Origin: Pseudidiomarina atlantica
Lineage (GTDB): Bacteria; Pseudomonadota; Gammaproteobacteria; Enterobacterales; Alteromonadaceae
DNA length: 64,000 bases
Reading direction: 5' to 3'
Assembly: GCF_000753735.1 (NCBI RefSeq)
Contig: NZ_JPIN01000011.1
Coordinates: forward strand, 1 to 64,000
Shown here piece after piece: positions 17,262-24,430 of this stretch. The notes beneath the pieces are model-generated. The model ran no database searches. It saw only the letters and a list, made by a program, of their open reading frames with translations, and was not told the origin of the DNA. The translations under genes and the position numbers were made by a program. Position 1 is the first letter of the stretch. Each line of letters opens with the position of its first letter.

Positions 17262-18119
17262 TTATGCTGCTGAATCAGCAGGTTGGCGCTGCATAGATGT
17301 GAGGATGATAAGCGGTACCACTATCAGTGCGGCGCCAATATAGAAACGTAGCTCGGGTTGCTCCGCAAAGAAAATCATTCCGACCACGACAGCACCCACT
17401 AAACCGGTATATTCCGCACTAGAAACAACGTTACTCTGGGCTGCTCGGTAAGCGAATACACAGGTCGCCGCATAAATCAAAACAAAAATACTCGAACCAA
17501 ACGCAAGCGCCGCCATATTCCAATTCCAAGCTCCTCCCTCAATTAAAGTACCGATAATTCCAGCAGGAACTCCCAGAATAGTAGTTAAATAAAGTGTTTC
17601 CATAACGCCATGCTCGGCTGGTAACTTTTTAATAAGGAGGTTATTTACAGCCAGCGCTAAAGCCACACCTAGTGCAGCCAATACGAAGCCGTTCACTTCG
17701 CTTGGGTTTACAATAACGATGACACCAACTAACCCTAAAATCGAAGTAAGAATTGCAAACCAACTTGCTCGCTCACCGAAAAATAAAACCGCAAGAAATA
17801 CCGTAATTAACGGTGCGGCATAGAAAATCGCATTTGCTGTAGCAAGCGGTAAAGTCGTCAGCGAAAGCACCATGAATAAAGAGCTTAGAAACCAAACATG
17901 TGCCCGCACGAAATGCCATTTTATTTGGCGTGGCCGAAGTGACTTTTTCATAAGCATTAGCAGCGGTACCAGTACCAACAACGCGCTTATTTGTCGCATA
18001 AACGCAAACTGAAATGGCGTTTCATAACCATCCAGAAGTTTGATGAGCGAATCAGATAAAATGGCGACGTTATTGCCGAGAACCAACATGAACACTGCTT
18101 GAATTAATGAACGATCCAT
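17262..18119 (-). CDS. EamA/DMT-superfamily transporter
   Basis: 285 residues with about ten hydrophobic helices in two EamA repeats (about 1-140 and 150-280), the fold of drug/metabolite exporters such as RhtA and YdcZ-like permeases. AAGGAGG directly precedes the ATG. It is divergent from a LysR regulator, which probably controls it. The substrate cannot be read from sequence; amino acids or small metabolites are the usual cargo. Confidence 0.9.
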   Translation of the reverse strand: MDRSLIQAVFMLVLGNNVAILSDSLIKLLDGYETPFQFAFMRQISALLVLVPLLMLMKKSLRPRQIKWHFVRAHVWFLSSLFMVLSLTTLPLATANAIFYAAPLITVFLAVLFFGERASWFAILTSILGLVGVIVIVNPSEVNGFVLAALGVALALAVNNLLIKKLPAEHGVMETLYLTTILGVPAGIIGTLIEGGAWNWNMAALAFGSSIFVLIYAATCVFAYRAAQSNVVSSAEYTGLVGAVVVGMIFFAEQPELRFYIGAALIVVPLIILTSMQRQPADSAA

Positions 18120-18220
18120 AACGCCTCCTTATTCGCTATCGATTGATAAGCCGGAGTTTACGCGTGATTCTTTATTATATAAAATGACATATATTCTGCT
18201 TAATATGAGTTTTACTAATA
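18120..18220. promoter_or_regulatory. Divergent promoter region, EamA transporter / LysR regulator
   Basis: A 101-base AT-rich gap (TATTATATAAAATGACATATATTCTG) between two divergent starts, the usual place for a LysR operator and both promoters. No single T-N11-A palindrome stands out. The LysR gene has no clear ribosome-binding site. Confidence 0.45.
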
Positions 18221-19144
18221 ATGACAATTCCCTTTCGGTCCATTCACTACTTTTCTGAAGTTGCACGCTTAGGCAGTTTTTCAAAAGCCGCCGAACGCCT
18301 GTTTGTCACTCAAAGCGCAGTCAGTCATCAAGTAAAAATTCTTGAAGAATATTTAGGCCATGAACTTTTCGTTCGGCGCGGCCGACAATTACTTTTATCC
18401 GCCGTAGGACGAAGTTATTACGATAAAATAAACTCTCCAATTGAGACGATTCAGTTGGCAACACGCGGAATAAAAAGTGGCACCGACGGACGCTTGCGAT
18501 TAGCTCTGTTTGGATCATTAGCAGTGAAGTGGCTCATTCCCGCAATCGACGAGTTTCGTCAGCGCTTTCCAAACGTCGATTTATCCCTTCAAATACTCAC
18601 TCAAGATGGTGAATTTGATACAGCGAAAGCCGATTGTTTTATTACGACCAAACCACCTAAAACGGGTTTCGTTATCTGGCATTTATATGATGAAACACTA
18701 CGTCCTTATTGCGCTCCCGCGCTTTGGTCTGAGTTGCGAGATCTCGAAGATCAAACGCAAATCGCTAATTATCCTTTGCTCTCTGCGGCATCTACATTTG
18801 CGTCACAAGAGCCCGGGAAAGATTGGCAAGTGTGGTTTGAAACATTTGGCTCGAAAATTCCGGCTCACACCAAAATTCATCACTTTAGTCATTTGTTGTT
18901 GGCATCCGAAGCTGCCAAGTATGGACAGGGTATCGCTTTGTTAAATGAATTCATGACTACCGCTAGAGAACGAGAAAGCGAGCTATTTGAATTACCTTTT
19001 AACAGCATTAAAACGGACGATAGCTTTTACTTTATCTACCCCGAAGCTTATGCGCGAAATCCATCGCACGAGGCATTAACAGATTGGCTGATAAGCCTAT
19101 GTAAGGGGCATCGCGCGCCGATTGAGCCGACCTACGATGATTGA
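18221..19144 (+). CDS. LysR-family transcriptional regulator (GcvA-like)
   Basis: 307 residues. The N-terminal winged helix-turn-helix (about 4-62: FSKAAERLFVTQSAVSHQVKILEEYLG) and the periplasmic-binding-like effector domain (about 88-295) follow the GcvA subgroup pattern (SIHYFSEVARLGSFSKAAE). It probably regulates the divergent EamA transporter and itself. It ends 32 bases from the convergent transposase stop, with no clear terminator. Confidence 0.93.
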   Translation: MTIPFRSIHYFSEVARLGSFSKAAERLFVTQSAVSHQVKILEEYLGHELFVRRGRQLLLSAVGRSYYDKINSPIETIQLATRGIKSGTDGRLRLALFGSLAVKWLIPAIDEFRQRFPNVDLSLQILTQDGEFDTAKADCFITTKPPKTGFVIWHLYDETLRPYCAPALWSELRDLEDQTQIANYPLLSAASTFASQEPGKDWQVWFETFGSKIPAHTKIHHFSHLLLASEAAKYGQGIALLNEFMTTARERESELFELPFNSIKTDDSFYFIYPEAYARNPSHEALTDWLISLCKGHRAPIEPTYDD

Positions 19145-19176
19145 ATTACAAAGTCTTTTTAGCAGCCGTAAAAAGG

Positions 19177-19866
19177 TCAATCTTCATCAAGCTTTAGCTT
19201 TAACTTTCGCCCAAGTCGCGCCGACATGGCCTCGACAAAATCATCAGAACCAAAGGCACCTTGCGCGAGCTGAGTCGCGCGAATTCTATTGAGAAGTTTG
19301 CGATATTCACGGCTGTGAACTTTGGTTGTATTGATTAATTTTCGATAATTCTGCCGGCATTCGATTGGGTTCCTTCCTAATTGCAAAAATGCCTTATGCG
19401 GCTGTAAGAACTTAGAAAAAAGCCCCTCCGCATTATGACGATACGAACTCCAATGCCAACTTCTTGGGTGGCGCGTCAAACGCGCCTTTACCGGATTCAA
19501 TTCAATATACCGATACACCGTAATTGCATATTCGTCATCGCCAACTAAAGATGAAAAAAAGCGCTTTTCATAAAGCGTTCCTGTGCGGTGATATTTGGCG
19601 TTGTAATAACGCGTATAACAGCCCGTAAGACACATCATCATACGCCCAACTTTGTGGCGACTATTCGGTGTTACCAATAAATGAATATGATTTGGCATAA
19701 AAACCCAAGCATGGACTGCAACTTCGTACTTCTTTGCAAAGCGAATGAGCATTCCCGCAAACCGCTGGCAGTCATTTTCATCTTTAAAGATTCGCTGGCG
19801 ATTATTCCCTCGTTGGGTAATGTGTAACGCAATTCCCGGCACATCATTTCGTTTACGATTAGGCAT
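19177..19866 (-). CDS. REP-associated tyrosine transposase (RAYT, Y1_Tnp/HUH)
   Basis: 229 residues of the TnpA_REP family, single-strand DNA nucleases thought to spread REP palindromes. The HUH motif is in FMPNHIHLLVTP (about 58-69) and the likely nucleophilic tyrosine is in MMCLTGCYTRYYNAKYHRTGTLYEKRF; ELNPVKARLTRHPRSWHWSSYR is another family hallmark. The frame is open to 19920, but AAGGATA before 19866 and the family-like N-terminus (MPNRKRNDVPGIALHITQRGNNRQ) favour this start. No terminal inverted repeats flank the gene, as expected for a domesticated RAYT. REP-like copies lie 102 bases upstream. Confidence 0.92.
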   Translation of the reverse strand: MPNRKRNDVPGIALHITQRGNNRQRIFKDENDCQRFAGMLIRFAKKYEVAVHAWVFMPNHIHLLVTPNSRHKVGRMMMCLTGCYTRYYNAKYHRTGTLYEKRFFSSLVGDDEYAITVYRYIELNPVKARLTRHPRSWHWSSYRHNAEGLFSKFLQPHKAFLQLGRNPIECRQNYRKLINTTKVHSREYRKLLNRIRATQLAQGAFGSDDFVEAMSARLGRKLKLKLDED

Positions 19867-19967
19867 CTCAACTATCCTTGTTGGTCGCTTAAATTTCAGT
19901 ATAGCGACGTTGTGCAACATGATGTTTTCGTGTCATTGTTAGCTTACAAACACCGTTCTACCACCAG

Positions 19968-20067
19968 AAAGGGCAGCCCTCCCTCCCGCATCACCGCACG
20001 ACAAGGAAGGGCAGCCCTCTTTAGCGGTCGGATGCACATTAAATTATCCAAAAGAGGGCTGCCCTTT
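19968..20067. repeat. REP-like cluster beside the RAYT gene, three copies
   Basis: AAAGGGCAGCCC at 19968-19979, GAAGGGCAGCCC ending at 20017 and the inverted GGGCTGCCCTTT at 20056-20067. The last two can form a hairpin whose 3' side stops three bases before the cyclophilin ATG, replacing the usual ribosome-site region. Adjacency to the RAYT makes these its best candidate substrates. Confidence 0.82.
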
Positions 20068-20069
20068 CT

Positions 20070-20957
20070 ATGCAGATTCGTGCCATTTTTACTGCGCTGC
20101 TGGTTGTTGCGACAACGAGTTGCGCTCTCGCAAATGAACCTCATAATTCACTGCAAGAGGACCAGGATTGGTACATTCCAAAAGCTGAAAATCTTGTCTT
20201 GTTTGAGCTTGATACTGGCAACGTGATCATTGAACTCGCACCTTTTTTTGCGCCGAATCATGTGCAGCATTTTCGTGAGCAAGTTCAACACGGAAATTAT
20301 GATCAAATCGATTTTTATCGAGTGATCGAAGGCTTTGTCGCTCAAGCTGGGCCTGAGGGTGCCGCAGATGAAGCGCCATTGGCGGCGGAGTTTGAACGTT
20401 CGCAAGATAACAATACAGATTGGTTATTAGTGCAGCAGCCAGCGCTGTTGGCCAAAAGCGAAGGATATCTAAATCACTTCGCTGCGGCGCGCGATGAGAC
20501 TAATGAGTGGTTGGTGCATTGTCCTGGAACCCTCGCTATGGCGCGATCAAACGAGCCCGATAGCGCAGCCAATCATTTTTACGTCGTCCTCGGCCATGCT
20601 CCACGGCATCTTGATCGCAACATGACCATCTTTGGGCGTGTGATTAAAGGTATGGAACACCTGCAAGCATTGCCGCGCGGCAGCGTTGAAGCTGGAGGTG
20701 TCATCCAATCGAATAAACCGCGAGGAAGCATCAAAAAAGCTGAATTATTCAGTATGATAGATAGCCAAGAACGACCGAGCATTCGCATTCAAAAAACTAC
20801 AGGAGTGGCTTATACAAAGCGTCTCACGGAGGCTCGAGCACGCAACAACGAGTTTTTTATCTACAAAGGTAACGGCGCGCTAGATATTTGCTACTACCCA
20901 CCGCGCGTTGAAATGACGCTGCCTGATACTAAGCGGCAGGCGGAAAAACTGCCGTAA
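20070..20957 (+). CDS. Periplasmic cyclophilin-type peptidyl-prolyl isomerase
   Basis: 295 residues. A signal peptide (about 1-22, MQIRAIFTALLVVATTSCALA) is followed by a cyclophilin fold: VLFELDTGNVIIELAPFFAPNHVQHFREQV, FYRVIEGFVAQAG, GTLAMARSNEPDSAANHFYVVLG. It would speed prolyl cis-trans folding of exported proteins. The tail beyond about 225 is an extension of unknown role. No Shine-Dalgarno is visible; instead a REP-like hairpin touches the start. Its last 29 bases overlap the convergent rnk gene. Confidence 0.9.
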   Translation: MQIRAIFTALLVVATTSCALANEPHNSLQEDQDWYIPKAENLVLFELDTGNVIIELAPFFAPNHVQHFREQVQHGNYDQIDFYRVIEGFVAQAGPEGAADEAPLAAEFERSQDNNTDWLLVQQPALLAKSEGYLNHFAAARDETNEWLVHCPGTLAMARSNEPDSAANHFYVVLGHAPRHLDRNMTIFGRVIKGMEHLQALPRGSVEAGGVIQSNKPRGSIKKAELFSMIDSQERPSIRIQKTTGVAYTKRLTEARARNNEFFIYKGNGALDICYYPPRVEMTLPDTKRQAEKLP

Positions 20958-21315
20958 CTCTGACCGTTAACGGTTTGCCGTTGTGCGACCAAGGAATGGT
21001 TGCGCCCTCAGACAAGCCGATAAGAGAACTCCCAACCGCGGTAAGAACAGAAATATCATCGTGATCATTGACGCGTTCCTCTGGGTAGCACAAACGTTTT
21101 TCGAAAACTTTTCCAGACTCGATAATTTCGAAGCGAACACGGGAGTTCATAGTGACCACGCCTTCAGGTAACTCGCTCTGCGCTACTATTCTCGCGCGCG
21201 CCAGCTCATCTTCCAATTTTGCTGCGTATTCATCACCCGCTTTTTGCTTTTCAAGCAAAGTTTCCAAACGTTGTAAATCATGTTTTGAAATAACTATTTC
21301 CGGCAGGATGCTCAT
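20929..21315 (-). CDS. rnk: Regulator of nucleoside diphosphate kinase, GreA/B-like
   Basis: 128 residues. A short N-terminal coiled coil (about 8-48, LQRLETLLEKQKAGDEYAAKLEDELARARIV) and a C-terminal GreA/GreB-type FKBP-like domain (VTMNSRVRFEI, DISVLTAVGSSLIGLSEGATIPW) match Rnk, which binds RNA polymerase and affects nucleoside diphosphate kinase levels. Its 3' end overlaps the convergent cyclophilin gene by 29 bases. Confidence 0.87.
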   Translation of the reverse strand: MSILPEIVISKHDLQRLETLLEKQKAGDEYAAKLEDELARARIVAQSELPEGVVTMNSRVRFEIIESGKVFEKRLCYPEERVNDHDDISVLTAVGSSLIGLSEGATIPWSHNGKPLTVRVTAVFPPAA

Positions 21316-21515
21316 AGCTCCCCTCCCCTAATTGTAAAACTATTTAAATTTGTTAGATGCGAAATGAGCCGGTCGCAGCGTAAAGCGCGGCCGGCTTAGG
21401 CGTGAAAGATTAGAACTGCGTGCGCGGTTTGGCGCGGTATTACCAACATGTAATTTATCTCCGAGTCTTTGTGCGAGTTTACTCGAAGAGTCCGAAAAAG
21501 CAATAAGTTGCGGAG

Positions 21516-21568
21516 AAAGGGCTGCCCTCTCTGCTGCGATGCCCGCCGCCGCAGAGGGGCTGCCCTTT
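21516..21568. repeat. REP-like inverted pair
   Basis: AAAGGGCTGCCC at 21516-21527 faces GGGCTGCCCTTT at 21557-21568 in the 391-base gap between rnk and the Fur-box operon. Apart from this pair and the Fur-like palindrome the gap shows nothing recognisable. Confidence 0.78.
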
Positions 21569-21650
21569 CTACGATGGCATTGCAGCGCCAACAAGGCCTA
21601 TAGCGCAGTTGGACCTCGCCCCAAAAACAAAAGCCAACCCACTTGTTGCA

Positions 21651-21669
21651 AATGCGAATGATTCGCATT
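21651..21669. promoter_or_regulatory. Fur-box-like palindrome
   Basis: AATGCGAATGATTCGCATT is a perfect 9-1-9 palindrome and contains the 7-1-7 form (TGCGAAT-G-ATTCGCA) of Fur sites. It lies 37 bases before the lipoprotein start, where bound Fur would block the promoter. The TonB-dependent receptor downstream fits iron or metal control. Confidence 0.75.
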
Positions 21670-21706
21670 AGGATCGATGGAAATTTGAATCTTGGGAGAT
21701 TAACCA

Positions 21707-24430
21707 ATGGTACAACGCTCAAAAATAGGCATAACACTAGCGGCGTTATGCACGCTCGGCGCATGCGGTGGTTCTGACAGCAATAACGAACCCGCGCTCG
21801 AATCCATCCAAGCGCAACTCAACGAAGACACCTCCTGGCAGCAGGCGGTAAACTTTAACGGCACACCCATCGTCATCACTGCGCCACAACATGGTGAAGT
21901 CAGTGTCGGTGCAGCACTCGTAACCTACACTCCTAATCAAGACTTCAACGGCGCAGACTCTGTTCTCATTGAGGCCGGCAACACGCGCTACTCGATCAGC
22001 TTTGATGTTGCGCCAGTCAATGACGCGCCGCGCATCACCCAATCGCTCATCGAAGTTGCGGCAGAAAACCGAATCGACGGCCAGATTAATGCTGAAGACA
22101 TAGACGGCGATACACTCACTTTCGAGCTAATCGAAGCACCAGAAACAGGCTCGTTAACACTCGCAAACGATGGAGCATTTACGTTAGAAATAGATACTTT
22201 AACGTTGCCAAATCAATCATTTAAGATTGCTGTAAGTGATGGAATCGCTGAGACTAAAGCGACGATCCAACTCAAACCGGCATATACCACAAACGCAGAA
22301 AAAGCAGCTTATTACTATCGGTCTGACAAATCCCATCTCAAAAATGCCGAAGCCAAAGCCGCAACCATCAATGACGATATTCTTGCCGCTCCTGCTTACA
22401 GCGCCATCGCACAGGGGTATGCCAAAGCAGCGTTACAAACCGAAGTCGACCGCATTTTTGACGACCATATTCGCGGTCAAGAGGCGACCGCGCGGGCTCT
22501 TCAAGATCTCGCTAAGGCTTACGAACAAGGCAACGACCAAGAAACAGCCAATCGGCTACGTCGCGATGCGCTGAACGCCTACGCACAATTCATCGCTGAT
22601 AATGGCCTCGCCAATATCTCTGCAACCGATGCAAGCTTTTTGTTGACCCTGCTAAATCAACAGGTCAATGCCAACGACAACGCAGGTGCCGAACAAACAA
22701 TTCAACAGTTAAACCTCTATACGTCAACTATTGGCGGTGCAAATACAGAGTATTCAACAGCTTACGGCCGATTGGTAACCGCCTACCGAAATCAAGTTTC
22801 GGCAGCAATCGAAGCCTATCAGCAGCAACGGGATAACACGTCACGTAACACAGCACTAGCTGCAATCGATCGTTTTAGCGGCATTGTCGCCAGCACGGGC
22901 TTTCAAACGTTAACGCGCGGCGACTTGGCAGGAGAGCGGGCCTACAAACTTGCACCGCTCTATAGTGCGACTGCCGTTGGCTACTACATTAGTATTGGAG
23001 AGCTCGAGGCAGCCCGCACACAACTCGCTGAAACTATTAGCTATTATACAGCGGTGGATTACGATTCTGAGTTAGCTCGTGAGGCAAAACCGTACGCCGC
23101 AAATAGTTTGCAAGACTACACGTTTCCGCTAGTGGACGCCGCTGCAGCTTTCGCAATCCTCTATCCCGAGCGTCCAAGCAGTGAGAACGTCCCCTTTAAT
23201 TTAATCCCAAGTGACAGTGTTATTTTCGCAAGAGCGCAAACCGCCATCAGCGGAGCGTCAGCATTAGCGGGGATTTTGAATGGCGGCTCGGTGCAAGATG
23301 CAATCGCTCAGCTGCGTAACGATTTTGCTAATGATTTACGTGAGCTGCAGACCCAGTTTACACAAAATACAGTTTCTAGCCCCTATTTAGGTGCGCAATT
23401 GCTGGCACTCGGATACGAAGCTGAAGCGGCAGTCGCATTTGCCGCCGGATTGGAAGTTTTGACCTCCAGTGCTTACATTGCAGAGAACGGTGGCGCCACC
23501 TTGTATACCACTGGAACACGTGGATGCCTTAAATTTGTTCAGCTTTATCAAAGTGTTGACAGCCTCGATGCAAACGATGCCGCACAAGCTTGCGAATCTA
23601 TGGCCACAACATACTTCACTGCAGTAGAGGGCGACGTTTCTGTTGCCGACGTAGTGAACGCTCACATTGACGCTGTCACCGCTTGGCAAGCCGTCAACTC
23701 GAATCAGCGCGCGTTGAACGTGTTGGAAGCTTTACGGTCGCGTTTTGTGGAATTAACCACAGACTCTGAAGAACAGTTCGAATTCTGGGTCGATTACGCG
23801 CGAGTGAGTGTTCACAGCGGTGCCTATACCGTTGCTTTTGAGGCAGTAGAGCATTTGTTAAATTTAGCGAGTGATGAAAGCTTATCGAACCTTGCCCGTA
23901 CTAAGCAATTGATCGTAGTGGCTAAACTGTTGTCGAGTCTAGAACCGACCAATGCAGTGTTGTTTGACCGCTTCTCCCTACTCGAGCGGATGCGCCGAGT
24001 TGCATATAACGACGACGACTACGCGTCAATAATGCAGCGCGCTGAGCTATTAAATGAAGTCGTTAGTTCCTCTTTAGCCACCGCATTACGCGCAACGCCC
24101 GCGGCCGATGCACTAGATTTAGCCGAAGATTTTGTTCGCGCCATGAGCTCACTGCGTAAGTACTCACTTGCAGGTGAACTATTGGCTGAACTGCCGCTTG
24201 GTGCAGCCGAGCGCCTCACTTATGGCGCAATCATTGCACAAACCCAAGCTTTGCAAGACGACTTCCCTGCCAGTCTCGTAGCTTCAGTGGATACGGATAG
24301 CGATGGCCTAGCTAACTTTTTAGCGGTTAATGCTTCGCCTGAGCAACTCGAAGCAAACGATATTGCAACCGATAACGATGCCGACAATGATGGAGTTGAA
24401 GATGCCAACGACCCAACGCCACTCGGCTAG
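21707..24430 (+). CDS. Large lipoprotein with cadherin-like, helical-repeat and calcium-binding parts
   Basis: 907 residues. The lipobox (LGAC, Cys near 20) predicts a lipid anchor. Residues about 35-190 form cadherin/Ig-like modules (VTYTPNQDFNGADSVLIEAG, PVNDAPRI). The long middle (about 200-850) is mostly alpha-helical with TPR-like pairs (RALQDLAKAYEQGNDQETANRLRR). The end carries thrombospondin-3-type calcium loops (DTDSDGLANF, DNDADNDGVEDANDPTP). First gene behind the Fur-like site; its end overlaps the receptor gene by 29 bases. I do not recognise a named family. A surface partner for the TonB receptor is a reasonable guess. Confidence 0.82.
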   Translation: MVQRSKIGITLAALCTLGACGGSDSNNEPALESIQAQLNEDTSWQQAVNFNGTPIVITAPQHGEVSVGAALVTYTPNQDFNGADSVLIEAGNTRYSISFDVAPVNDAPRITQSLIEVAAENRIDGQINAEDIDGDTLTFELIEAPETGSLTLANDGAFTLEIDTLTLPNQSFKIAVSDGIAETKATIQLKPAYTTNAEKAAYYYRSDKSHLKNAEAKAATINDDILAAPAYSAIAQGYAKAALQTEVDRIFDDHIRGQEATARALQDLAKAYEQGNDQETANRLRRDALNAYAQFIADNGLANISATDASFLLTLLNQQVNANDNAGAEQTIQQLNLYTSTIGGANTEYSTAYGRLVTAYRNQVSAAIEAYQQQRDNTSRNTALAAIDRFSGIVASTGFQTLTRGDLAGERAYKLAPLYSATAVGYYISIGELEAARTQLAETISYYTAVDYDSELAREAKPYAANSLQDYTFPLVDAAAAFAILYPERPSSENVPFNLIPSDSVIFARAQTAISGASALAGILNGGSVQDAIAQLRNDFANDLRELQTQFTQNTVSSPYLGAQLLALGYEAEAAVAFAAGLEVLTSSAYIAENGGATLYTTGTRGCLKFVQLYQSVDSLDANDAAQACESMATTYFTAVEGDVSVADVVNAHIDAVTAWQAVNSNQRALNVLEALRSRFVELTTDSEEQFEFWVDYARVSVHSGAYTVAFEAVEHLLNLASDESLSNLARTKQLIVVAKLLSSLEPTNAVLFDRFSLLERMRRVAYNDDDYASIMQRAELLNEVVSSSLATALRATPAADALDLAEDFVRAMSSLRKYSLAGELLAELPLGAAERLTYGAIIAQTQALQDDFPASLVASVDTDSDGLANFLAVNASPEQLEANDIATDNDADNDGVEDANDPTPLG

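Noticed and set aside
19100-20070. RAYT gene as part of an insertion sequence
   Set aside because: No terminal inverted repeats or target duplication; single-copy gene with REP-like neighbours fits a domesticated RAYT.
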